Assembly (NCBI GenBank): GCA_010014835.2
Contig: JAAAKB020047159.1
Span: 1 to 23,146, forward strand
DNA length: 23,146 bases
Reading direction: 5' to 3'
DNA from: Apostichopus leukothele
Taxonomy: Eukaryota; Echinodermata; Holothuroidea; Aspidochirotida; Stichopodidae
Below the pieces are notes generated by a model. It saw only the letters and a program-made list of their open reading frames with translations. It was not told the origin of the DNA and did no database searches. The number at the start of each line of letters is the position of its first letter. The first letter of the stretch is position 1. The translations under genes were made by a program, and so were the position numbers. Shown piece by piece: positions 1-8,221 of the stretch.

Positions 1-114
1 GCAAATTAGCAAGGCCCGGAAAGGGTCATTTCCGGCGATCTAGGGAGTATCTTTACTCAAAAAATTTCTGTACGCTCTCGCCCCCCCTGACCAATACCCC
101 TAGCTCCGCCACTG
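1..114 (-). mobile_element. End of a transposon-like repeat, cut by the window start
   Basis: Read on the minus strand the block starts at 114 with CAGTGGCGGAGCTAGGGG and then a run of seven G. Termini of the type CAGTGGCGGAKCCAGGGG are common at the ends of dispersed DNA repeats in many invertebrate genomes; this is recollection of a pattern, not a database match. The block has six CpG dinucleotides in 114 bases, while the sequence just to its right has almost none, which fits a separate and fairly recent insertion. Only one end is inside the window, so family, length and target-site duplication cannot be judged. Confidence 0.4.
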
Positions 115-199
115 AGTTAGCAGATCCCCAAATGGAAGTTTGTAATAATGGTAGTGGATTAACAGTCATAATGAGCTTGCAAAAGAGCCATTTATGATA

Positions 200-600
200 T
201 TTTCTCTTAAGAAGAGTGGGACATTAATGTCTTTGAATGTCTAGCCTGGAGATCTATCAGTATCATTACTGTTAATATGTTCAGATAGCTACACATAGTG
301 TTTCAGGGGAAAAAAAGGTATCAATTTTTGGGGGGGCTTTAGAAAAGTGGGCCACTATGACACAATCTTTATACTTCATGAGTCTACTTTATGATCCCCT
401 TATGTGTGTGAATGTAGTATGAAGATCAATCTCAACATGTTAGCTCTCTATTTTTTATTCATGTAAATGTGTTCCTATAGCAGCCCATAGTGTTGGTGGC
501 GGGAGAGGGGGGAGAGGGGGGGGAGGTGGGCCATTATGACACATCCTTGAGGCCATGGATGAGGCCTGCTTTACAGTCCCTGGTGTTTGATCCCGTACCT
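200..600. repeat. Diverged ~180 bp direct repeats, two clear copies and a possible third
   Basis: The words ATAGTGTT, then a G-rich tract, then GTGGGCCAYTATGACACA recur in the same order at about 294-370 and 486-550. The spacing is 179 to 192 bases because the G-rich tract differs in length. Upstream words (AATRTGTTC, then ATAGC) also line up. A weaker third copy of the GTGGGNCAYTA word occurs at 216-226. The copies are too diverged and too interrupted to be a simple satellite. They may be tandem duplicates of a decayed repeat. No coding sense is visible. Confidence 0.5.
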
Positions 601-1138
601 TGCAGCTCATATCATATCTAAAATATTTCATTTTATCAGTCATTTAAAGAGACAATTAAGAAGCTGTGTTTGGGAGAAAAAAGACATTGCCCTCCAAAAA
701 ATTGGGTGTTTCATATATTGCTTTTTTAAGAGTTATGTTCATAGATTTATGATTGTATTAAAGATATATGTATGATTTGATCAATTTTTCACACATTATG
801 CTAAGTTAACTTAAAAATTTGCCTTAAACTGTCTACAGATTTGATATTTAAAATGAGACACAACAGTAATAATAATTTAAATTGCAAGCAATTAATAACA
901 ACTTGGGTTCAAGTAAATTTCACATAAAGTACTCTAAACCTATGTGTAGACTTTTTTTGAGGTAGTATATGGTCCTAGTTCCATCTGTTAAGAAAAGAAA
1001 TTCAACAAAACTTGCTCAGGTTATTACATAGTCAGGAAATTAAGTACCTACAGGACCAATTGTGGTGACTTTTTGGCATGTTTTTCAAGTTATCATCATT
1101 ATTTTATGTGGTTAGGGGGGCCTCGCCTATCCCCTACC

Positions 1139-1167
1139 CAAAAACAAACTGTCAGAATTTGTTTTTG
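1139..1167. repeat. Perfect 10-bp inverted repeat with 9-base loop
   Basis: CAAAAACAAA at 1139-1148 is the exact reverse complement of TTTGTTTTTG at 1158-1167. The loop is nine bases. It lies inside the G/C-rich patch 1110-1205 and could be part of a decayed element. The stem is AT-rich, so a chance origin is not excluded. Confidence 0.5.
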
Positions 1168-1356
1168 TTAGAAAATATGTCCTCCCTGCCCCCTGCCCTT
1201 AGAAATTTAGCATTGGGCCGCTCTAAAAAAATAGAAGTCTATTTAGGCTTCTGTATAAAAACATAACAAACAAATGAAAGTATATATAAATATAATGACA
1301 GTGTAAAACTTAGTCGGATTGAAATTAAGTGAAGTTAATTCATTAAATTAGAAATT

Positions 1357-1388
1357 CATCGGAGAAACAGAAATTTCCAACAACAATT
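1357..1388 (+). repeat. Short dispersed repeat, copy 1
   Basis: CATCGGAGAAAC followed by ATTTCCAACAACAATT. The same two blocks, in the same orientation, occur at 10531-10568. Outside one 6-base length difference between the blocks, 27 of 28 positions agree. Flanking DNA does not align, so this is a short conserved core of a dispersed repeat or a shared functional word. Confidence 0.5.
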
Positions 1389-1895
1389 GAGCTGGCATAC
1401 GATTTGGGGAAGTTCTATGCTAACTATTCACTTCTTCTAGCTTAAACTCTATATGGTCATCTGGTCATGTGGTAAGTGTCACGATAAGTCTGAGCCATCA
1501 GCTAGCGGTAACATTTGGTATTTAAGGCACACGTCAGTTTACCTGTGCTGCAGAGACCTTGGAATGTGACATTTAAACATTAATGTTTATAATTCAATGG
1601 AAAAATTATAATTGCAGCACTTTACACCGGAAAAGCCACTTTTAACGGTCCGATATAGAAAACTACAAAAATAAAGCCTGGACAACTTTATGAAAATGTT
1701 AGCAAAGAAAGAAAGAGAAAGAATAGAAAATGCACTGAAATTACTGGGAGCTAAAATTGTCAAATTGACTGAAAACTCATGTTCATGGGTCACAGGATAC
1801 AGAAAAAGCGTATTACTTAGTCGTCCATTTTAACAGAAATTTTTTAACGAGGTGACAGATATGGGCCCTTAGTTAGTTGTTCATAAATATAAGGG

Positions 1896-1917
1896 GGAGA
1901 GAGAGAGAGAGAGAGAG
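1896..1917 (+). repeat. (GA)n microsatellite
   Basis: About eleven GA units preceded by five G and followed, after GTGAGAA, by a run of T. It is an ordinary simple repeat. Confidence 0.9.
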
Positions 1918-1924
1918 TGAGAAT

Positions 1925-2845
1925 TTTTTTTTTTAATTCCTTCATATTTGGTATGTATTATATGCATTACAGATTTATGGTGACTTACTACAAATTTGTA
2001 GCATGAGTGTTGGTCTCAAGATCCTTAACTGGATTTTTGATAGAAAATGGGGGGGGGGGCATAAAATAATGTTTCAATTATAGATAGGTTATCCAAGCAT
2101 CAGTGGATAAATTTTGACAAAGTTTCATAATAAACACAATTTTATAGCACTTTTTCCATTATGGAAATGCTTGGTTTATATTTTAAATAAATCTATTTTG
2201 TGTTTGGATACAGCTAATATGTGCCCAGCTTTCTTTGAAAGTAGTATATGCAGGAACAGTTGATTCAGAGGATCAGATTTCCGACTGGATTTTTGAAGTT
2301 AGACTTGTAAATATAATCACATCATCCATGAGTATTACAAGCCTGTTCATAGCTTTGATTCGAAAGCACTGAAGTTCTTCACAACGGAAGTTATAGTCAC
2401 CAAACTATTCCAATCATATAAATTATTCGAAACAAGAGAAGATAATTAATAGGAGTGTAAAAAAAATTTGCATATATTTTGTACGAAAAACAAACTTTTC
2501 TCAACGACCTTTCCTGTCATACTACAAAAATATCAAAATTTTGTCCACACTATCTTCACTTCTTTTTTTATGAAACATTTTTAACAAATTGTGAAAAACC
2601 TCACAAAAGTTGCTCCGCAAATTCCGTACGCTTTATTGTTACCGCTGAAACTTCCGTGTCAATTATTTCTCCATAAATTTCCCTTGAGCAGTCCGTAGAT
2701 AGAAAATGGATTCTTGCAAAGTTATAATGAAAGGTGATCAAAATGACTGACGGCAAATTATTGAGAACTATGACAAATATTGAAGACCTTGTCTGTACCT
2801 CTTCCTCTCCCTGTGGCATCCTTATCTTGAAACAGTTGCCTTTTA
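1925..2845. other. Non-coding stretch, no gene seen
   Basis: AT-rich sequence with an 11-base G run at 2049-2059. The short open frames between 2479 and 2909 on both strands have low-complexity or unstructured translations and no familiar motif, and they overlap one another, so I do not call them genes. Confidence 0.6.
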
Positions 2846-3013
2846 AAGCTTTATCTTCTTTTTTTCCTCCCCCCCCCCCCCCCCTCTCTCTCTTGCAGTT
2901 AGCCAACAATGTCCAGCAAGTTTTATATTAAGTTTTAGATCAATTCTTAGGGGGTGTTTAATGCATAATAAAGTTTGCAAATGGTCAACAAAAAAAAGAA
3001 AAAAAGAAAGAAG
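2845..3013 (+). other. Splice-acceptor-like tract followed by AATAAA and an A-rich tract
   Basis: A pyrimidine tract of about 45 bases, including 16 consecutive C at 2869-2884, ends in TCTTGCAG at 2898, which would make a strong 3' splice site. One frame after the AG runs about ten codons to a TAA near 2930; another runs about 40 codons. AATAAA at 2967-2972 is followed 17 bases later by an A-rich tract (2990-3013). This order (acceptor, short frame, stop, polyadenylation signal) is what a small last exon or a retroposed 3' end would show. The tract may equally be a plain microsatellite, and the short translations are not recognised. Confidence 0.2.
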
Positions 3014-3987
3014 GCCCTTCTAGAATTTCATCACAAGATGAACTGAACTGATGAATATTTTTGACTTTTAATGTTGTTGCAAAGAAACTTTTACATATAA
3101 TCTTCAAGACAAAAAAATATAAAATCGGAAATGTTCAACTTCAACTTATATCTTCACACATTGAGAACTCTTGATAAAGCCATTCTCTGAAAGTTAAATG
3201 TGTTGTCATTAGAGTACATGATAGCTCGCTCTTTCCAAAAATGGCTTATTATCTTTATTATCTTATTTTCTATATCATCTTATTGTGCTATAATCTTATC
3301 GTCTTTATTTATTACTTCTATAGCATAATTTCAGCCCAGTTAAGAGGCAGGGACTAGGAGTAGGCTAGTTCAGGAGGTGAAGTGGACCTCGATATCTTTC
3401 GTCGTTTTTCCATTTTCAGAGTAGCTGGGTTTCTGTATAATAGATTAACGAGAATCGCGTGATATATATAGGCCAGTTGTTTATAATAATATGCACATTA
3501 CCATCGACAGCTTTGCTATGACCTAATTGAGGGTATTGTATGACTAAATGTTTAACTCGATGAACATAACCTAAACACACTGTGTGAAATTTGTTACGTT
3601 TACGTGCGTCATTGTTAACCATTTACAAAACATATATGACTCAGGACTGCTAAATTAAGATACATACACTCCTGCCTACGAATTTGTCTGGTACACTATT
3701 TACCATCCTCCGATATATCTTCCAACCGATCACCCAACACCCCCTTTCCCCCTTCCCTCCTAACTGAAGAATATTAAAACTATAGCTTAATTGCCAAATG
3801 GTAAAAAAAAAAACAACGTAAGGGATTTTCTGCCTGAAATCTCAGCATATTATTCCTATAAGGAGCTTTTGTAACATATTCCCACAGACTCCCATCTTAA
3901 AATCTTATAAATTTCACATTCGATTCTACCACTGATTATAATAAAGAACAGCATCTGTGACGGCTCCGACAAATTTATGGTAATCTT
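3014..3987. other. Non-coding stretch, no gene seen
   Basis: AT-rich sequence. An isolated AP-1-type motif, TGACTCA, is at 3637-3643. No repeat structure or coding signal was found. Confidence 0.6.
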
Positions 3988-4045
3988 ACGAACGTCCTTT
4001 TTTTCTCTCTTCTCCCCAGTCGCTTTATCGAGCTACGACGTTCGT
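3988..4045. repeat. 9-bp perfect inverted repeat around a pyrimidine-rich loop
   Basis: ACGAACGTC at 3988-3996 and GACGTTCGT at 4037-4045 are exact reverse complements. The 40-base loop contains a pyrimidine tract ending in CCCCAG at 4014-4019, which resembles a 3' splice site. The arms are GC-richer than the surroundings and each carries two CpG, so chance pairing is less likely than for the AT-rich hairpins elsewhere. Function unknown. Confidence 0.45.
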
Positions 4046-4651
4046 GAATATATTTCTACAGAGTTAACACAATGAGAACAACAGGAAACATTTTTTGTAT
4101 CAATTACCACACACCAGACGATGTATGACTAGCGAGTAAACCTGCGACTTCTCATTTTCGTTTCCGCAAAAATCGGGGGGAAATATATGTATATCGCGGT
4201 AAATCATAATCAGAGAAAATTGACACGGATTAGCCCGAGTGGAATAATAAACAACACTTTGGCAGAGATTTCTACCTGAGATTTTTTTGCAATGTGCAAT
4301 GTTGCAAGAAATACAGAGTGACAGCTAAATTATCTACGACAATCGTAGGAAACTTTAAGAGACGGAGAGAAAAGAAAACATATTCTGGAAAAGAAGAAAA
4401 AAAAATTATGCAAGTTCGGACATGATTGCATTGCTCAGAGTTGATGAAATGTGATTGCTAAGCGTGATGATCCATGGATTATAAAAAGGAGAGTTTGATA
4501 TCAAAGTCAAGGTTCTGACTTTTTTTGTTCCCAATTTCACTGTTAAATGCAACAAGTTCTTCTCGAAGTGAAATGTCGTGCATTCCGGCGATATACGATG
4601 CTTTACATTAACGTAGTCATAAAAGTATATATATAGTACATTGAACAGATG
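4046..4651. other. Non-coding stretch, no gene seen
   Basis: Mixed AT-rich sequence with scattered CpG. A small hairpin (CTACGA, loop CAA, TCGTAG) lies at 4334-4348. No reading frame of interest. Confidence 0.55.
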
Positions 4652-4746
4652 TCGGCAAAATGCGAAAAAGAAAAATATAAAGAAAAAAATGCGAGAGAAA
4701 AAAGAAAAGGGAAAAGAAGGGATGGGGGGGGGGAGGGGGGGGGAAT
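4652..4746 (+). repeat. Polypurine tract with two long G runs
   Basis: Almost pure A/G over about 95 bases, ending with ten G (4724-4733), one A and nine G (4735-4743). Such tracts can form triplexes or quadruplexes and are prone to sequencing and assembly length errors. The minus-strand open frame across it is a by-product of the tract. Confidence 0.7.
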
Positions 4747-4903
4747 AAGTGCCAAAAGGAATCAGGTTTAATTTAGTCACAAGGAATATAAAGTCATCTT
4801 GATAACGATGATGTATAGATACTATTGGTTACCGCTGCGTGCAAGAATCACCATGAAGAATGTGGGAATTTTAACTGAATTATGATTGTGATTATTACCC
4901 AGA

Positions 4904-4915
4904 TGCATTGTGGGA
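4904..4915 (-). promoter_or_regulatory. Candidate ZNF143/Staf-type motif
   Basis: Read on the minus strand this is TCCCACAATGCA, which fits the core of the Staf/ZNF143 site (CCCANNATGCA). Just to the right is a 10-bp palindrome CAGGCGCCTG (4949-4958). ZNF143 sites are typical of small-RNA and protein gene promoters in animals, but no transcript start or gene can be seen next to this one. Confidence 0.25.
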
Positions 4916-4959
4916 TATCGGACAACTCGAGATGAAGACGTATGACAGCAGGCGCCTGG

Positions 4960-5399
4960 GTGCGATTTGACGCAATCAAACTTACAGGAAATTTTAAAAC
5001 TTTGGATTGCTCAGCTGTGCTATCCAGGAACCGAATCATAGTTTTTGGCATTGAAATTTCAATCTTGCATTTTACTTATCTGTGACAATTTGTGCTACGA
5101 TTGACTGATTTTATGGTACCTGCAACAAGAGTGGACCCGGGTGGGAGGGGTTGTTCTCCCTCTCCCTTCTCAACGTCTTGCATAAAACTCAAAAGCAGGC
5201 CTAATTATTGGCAGGATGATTTCCTTAGACCTAATAAATTCCACGCCATGGGCTTAAGTTGCATAACTTAAAATTTGCTTGCTTCCAAGGATAGCCAGCG
5301 AGAAACCTCTCCCAGGGGTTACTTGCCTTTAAATACATAATACATGTGCAGCACAGGAGTAGTTTGTAAGCTAATAAATAACCCTGGCTGAAGTTAATA
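4960..5399. other. Non-coding stretch, no gene seen
   Basis: Ordinary AT-rich DNA. The frame on the minus strand at 4848-5051 has no recognisable protein character. Confidence 0.6.
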
Positions 5400-5473
5400 C
5401 TGCATTAATACTACAAATTACTTACACACACACACACAAATAAAATATGATAAGCCATTTAGTATTAATGCAG
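5400..5473. repeat. 14-bp perfect inverted repeat flanking a (CA)n microsatellite
   Basis: CTGCATTAATACTA at 5400-5413 and TAGTATTAATGCAG at 5460-5473 are exact reverse complements. The 46-base spacer holds a short (CA)n run near 5425-5438. The structure could be a solo miniature element or an extruding hairpin. No target-site duplication is evident. A second small hairpin, CTAGG-TAT-CCTAG, follows at 5483-5495. Confidence 0.5.
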
Positions 5474-5495
5474 ACTGTTTTCCTAGGTATCCTAG

Positions 5496-6220
5496 AATAT
5501 TCAGGAGAAATAAAAATACTCAACAGAAACCAGTAACCCCAAACTGGTTTTATTTTAAAATCCTACCAAATGTAAAAGCAATTTTGAGCATGACTGATGG
5601 TGTGAAAGTCTCCAGTTGAGATAAAGAAGGGCCAAGAAACAAAAAAGAAGAAAATTGAAAGAGAAAAGTGCCATATGCCACGCTATTATTTTTTATCAGG
5701 AGAGTATTTCACACATTCTGTTCATAAATTCAACAGAAAATTATGACCCATACCTAACACTAGAAGCTTTCAAAACGTGTTGACAATTATCAACAATGCA
5801 GCATATTGACACACATCACCACAGACACAAATTACCATCATAGACGTCCATTTCTTTTTTCTTGCCATTTTGGACGACTACAGAGTAACGGATGACCTTT
5901 ATCAGAATGGATGTCTCTGACAGGTCATTCTTTCTTCATCTTTCATATATCTAAAAGAATAAAAATTGATGCCGAGCTGCCAGCAAGAGTCACGTTCTAG
6001 CATCGCAGTTGATCTACTAGTGAAGGTTTCTCTACCTGGTTCAATGTCATATTCACAAGTTTAAAGTGTAAGTTAGTTTTTTTCTTGTTTAAGTCCACCT
6101 TGACAGGAGGAGATACCAAACTTAAAACTTTTGGTTCAAAGTAAAAGAAATGGTAAAGAGAAAACAAGAAAAGACTAAGAGGTGGAGAGAGAGAGAGAAA
6201 GTATTAAACACTATTGCAAA
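5496..6220. other. Non-coding stretch, no gene seen
   Basis: AT-rich sequence. The only structure noted is an imperfect hairpin at 5892-5928 with ATGACCT and AGGTCAT ends. A purine-rich (GA) patch at 6181-6200 precedes the repeat relic at 6221. Confidence 0.55.
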
Positions 6221-6330
6221 GAGCTTCTACAGGTAAATATATAAATAAATATATAAATATATATTTAAGAGAGCCTGAAGTTTCAGTGGTAAGCAGGATC
6301 ATCTTCAGATGCGAACTGAAATGGAAAATA
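6221..6330 (-). mobile_element. Diverged Penelope/hammerhead-type repeat, copy A
   Basis: Read on the minus strand the copy carries CTGAAGA, then a stretch containing GATCCTGC, then GAAAC, TTCAGG and CTCTCTT, followed further on by an ATTTACCT word. This order resembles the hammerhead-ribozyme repeat (CTGANGA, stem, GAAAC, short link, AGG) that is widespread in animals and is known from the ends of Penelope-like retroelements. Copy B at 6437-6545 aligns to it over about 80 bases in the same orientation. It is an old, decayed relic. An AT-rich microsatellite has expanded inside it (about 6236-6268). The family call is inference from memory of the consensus. Confidence 0.4.
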
Positions 6331-6436
6331 AACTAACGAAACACTTGGAAGAAATACCAAAATATAAACTTCACTTCAGAAGAGGAAAAGAAAATTATAA
6401 AGAAAAAAATACACGGGAAAAAAAAAAAAAACTTAT

Positions 6437-6545
6437 GTTCTGCAAGAAACTTTTGTAGGTAAATACTTTTAAACTGAGAGAGCCTGACATTTTAATGGTT
6501 GCAAGATCTTCATCAGATTCTCACTGAAATGCAAAACACACTAAA
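6437..6545 (-). mobile_element. Diverged Penelope/hammerhead-type repeat, copy B
   Basis: Minus strand: CTGATGA at 6510-6516, then AGATC, and further on GTCAGGCTCTCTC and ATTTACCTAC. Shared landmarks with copy A on the plus strand are AGGTAAATA, then GAGAGCCTGA, then TGGT, then GATC and CTTCA-type words, then ACTGAAATG. The starts of the two copies are about 215 bases apart, so they may be tandem remains of one element. No reverse transcriptase piece was seen nearby. Decayed. Confidence 0.4.
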
Positions 6546-7040
6546 ACTAGAAACTAAAGGGGATGCATTCCAAATTGAGTGTGTGGCCAAATTCATTAAC
6601 TGCATTCAATTAAGATATAGCTTATTGTTTTTACTTCATTAAGCTCCTTTTCAAGTAAAGCCTCTAAGACATATCCTGGAAATTTCACAAATGGTTGAAG
6701 TTATTCCTGGATTTATTTTGCTGCATATTTTCCATGATATTGCACAGTGTCAATTTTCTCTCTAAAATATCATTGCTTGATGATGTGTGGATGTCCGGAT
6801 GTCTATTAAACTGGGGTTGTACCTCTAATATGCAACCGTAGTATAGCAAGTTGAGCAATAATCTCAGTGGCATTGGGTATATAGATAGACCTTGGCTACC
6901 ATATGACCAAGCCATGTAATATTCACAATATTTGGGACTTTTATGTACCACTCAATCTAACTAAGAGATCTATGGTCCATTTACATTAGCTCAATAGCAT
7001 GTTGTTGAAACACTCCATGTGTGACATTGGGTCCAGTTTG
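6546..7040. other. Non-coding stretch, no gene seen
   Basis: An 88-codon minus-strand open frame at 6685-6951 begins with GTG, not ATG, and its translation has no motif I recognise. I leave it as chance in AT-rich DNA. Nothing else stands out. Confidence 0.5.
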
Positions 7041-7042
7041 AT

Positions 7043-7072
7043 GCATTGTAAACATGCATCATTGTAAACATG
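7043..7072. repeat. 16-bp duplication holding two forkhead-type motifs
   Basis: CATTGTAAACATG occurs twice with a 16-base period. Each copy has TGTAAACA (7047-7054 and 7063-7070), the reverse complement of the forkhead core TGTTTACA. It could be a paired FOX-factor site or a trivial slippage duplication. Confidence 0.45.
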
Positions 7073-7127
7073 GATCAGACCTGCTAATTTGATCCCTACA
7101 ATAGACTAGGATCCAGAGAGGATCAGA

Positions 7128-7224
7128 CCCTGTGCTCGGTGCCCTGTGCCCCGGTGCCCTGTGCTCGGTGCCCTGTGCTCAGTGCCCTTTGCTCGGTGCC
7201 CTGTGCTCGGTGCCTTTGCTCAGG
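7128..7224. repeat. 14-bp minisatellite, about seven units
   Basis: The unit is CCCTGTGCTCGGTG. Six full units (7128-7141, 7142-7156 with one extra base, 7157-7170, 7171-7184, 7185-7198, 7199-7212) are followed by a partial one to 7224. Units differ at one or two positions. The array is GC-rich in an AT-rich setting. GGATCAGACC occurs just before it and again about 49 bases upstream (7072 and 7121), so the flank is also partly duplicated. Confidence 0.9.
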
Positions 7225-7247
7225 GTTGACCCGCAATCAGTCGCACC

Positions 7248-7283
7248 TACAAATGACTGTGGTATGAGTCACAAACATTTGTA
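7248..7283. repeat. 8-bp inverted repeat with an AP-1-type motif in the loop
   Basis: TACAAATG (7248-7255) and CATTTGTA (7276-7283) are exact reverse complements. The 20-base loop contains TGAGTCA at 7265-7271. It lies 24 bases after the minisatellite. Confidence 0.4.
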
Positions 7284-7852
7284 ATGCACAGGTTGTCTTT
7301 GCGGCAAACTTTCATATATCCTGCAGGTCTTAGAATCCACTTTATACGTTTATTAGAAGCAAAATGTCAAGGTAAAACTAAGAACTTTCCGAGCAAATGT
7401 GGAAAACTTTGAAAATAGATAGTAATCAGTGAAATGACTAAGCACTTTAGTCTGCATTTCAGAGTGAAAATAAGTCATTCGTGTTGTGAATCACGTCGAG
7501 GAGAATTAATCAATGCGAAGAGGATAAGATCAAGATCTTTCTCTTCAACCGAATGTTAAAACTTTGCCAAATGTAAAACACATTCAATCAAACTGTGTCT
7601 TAATGATTTAGTCCAACTGTGTGTCAGAAAATATAAAAGAGGGGGGGGGGGGAAAGAGGGCTCCCAGAAAAAAGGGGGAGAAAAAGCTCTTAGAAGGGGG
7701 TATAAGGAAACTTCTACCGCGAGGAGATCTTGCAGCTGGCAAATTCTTTTCTGTGATACAATCAATTGAAGCATTACGTCTAGATCGCAAAGAGAATATT
7801 AAAAGTCGAGAGACAATGCCCCACGGGGGCAAACTTCTTTTTTTTTGCCATT
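7284..7852. other. Non-coding stretch with purine-rich tracts
   Basis: It holds a 12-base G run (7641-7652) in an A/G-rich tract to about 7700. Overlapping open frames on both strands between 7556 and 7860 are side effects of the tract or chance. A small GC-rich hairpin, TGCCCC-ACG-GGGGCA, sits at 7817-7831. Confidence 0.5.
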
Positions 7853-7878
7853 CACGTTGACTTTCAAGGTCAACCGTG
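7853..7878. promoter_or_regulatory. Hairpin carrying an ERR/SF-1-type half site
   Basis: CACGTTGAC and GTCAACCGTG pair with one bulged base. The inner part contains TCAAGGTCA (7864-7872), the extended half site bound by ERR and SF-1 class nuclear receptors. Another TCAAGGTCA occurs at 22501-22509. Motif evidence only. Confidence 0.25.
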
Positions 7879-7976
7879 GAAATATATTCCCTCCTCAGGA
7901 GAAAACAAACAGATAGATGTTTTTCATGACCGAAGGAGGAAAGCCGCCATCGATACGTTCGATATCAAACATTCTT

Positions 7977-8221
7977 CTTTATTCTTATCGAGATTTCTCT
8001 TTTCTCTTTTCTATTTCCTTTTTTTCTTATTTCCGTTTCGTCTGTAGATCTTGGTCTATCCCCTCTCTTTTTTATTTTCACTTTTGACTCAGCAAAGTAA
8101 AAGCTATAAGAATGACTCATTGCTCGTGAGAGAGACTTAGATTCTGAAGATGCAGAAGCGAGCAAGAGAGAGAAGAAAAAAAAAGAGAAAAAGAAAGAAA
8201 CGAAGGGAGAAAAAAAAAACC
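7977..8221. repeat. Pyrimidine tract and purine tract in inverted arrangement
   Basis: The plus strand is strongly pyrimidine-rich from 7977 to about 8080 and strongly purine-rich from about 8152 to 8221. The tracts are roughly complementary, so the region could fold back, with the ~70 bases between them (holding two AP-1-type motifs) in the loop. It may be simple repeat expansion. Confidence 0.4.

Larger units (their letters stand above)
601..1890. other. Non-coding stretch, no gene seen
   Basis: AT-rich sequence without an extended reading frame or recognisable protein piece. It contains one good hairpin at 1139-1167 and a short dispersed repeat at 1357-1388, listed separately. The C- and G-rich patch around 1110-1205 may be a decayed repeat, but I cannot name it. 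Confidence 0.6.

Noticed and set aside
23-33. GGGTCATTTCC at the window start, like the TIR of the 21.6 kb transposon
   Set aside because: The similarity ends after 11 bases and the block is better explained by the CAGTGGCGG-type end.
958-967. let-7-like start TGAGGTAGTA
   Set aside because: The match stops after ten bases and no complementary arm lies within 80 bases on either side, so there is no precursor.
2601-2931. Overlapping open frames on both strands
   Set aside because: Their length comes from the C/G homopolymer and low-complexity tracts; translations show runs of Pro or Gly and no domain.
4406-4780. 124-codon minus-strand frame, the longest in the window
   Set aside because: It crosses the polypurine tract, giving Phe- and Pro-rich low complexity, and has no motif.
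6685-6951. 88-codon minus-strand frame
   Set aside because: Begins with GTG rather than ATG, has no recognisable motif and no splice-site support.
7128-7224. Direct repeat array considered as CRISPR
   Set aside because: Units abut with no spacers and the DNA is eukaryotic; it is a minisatellite.
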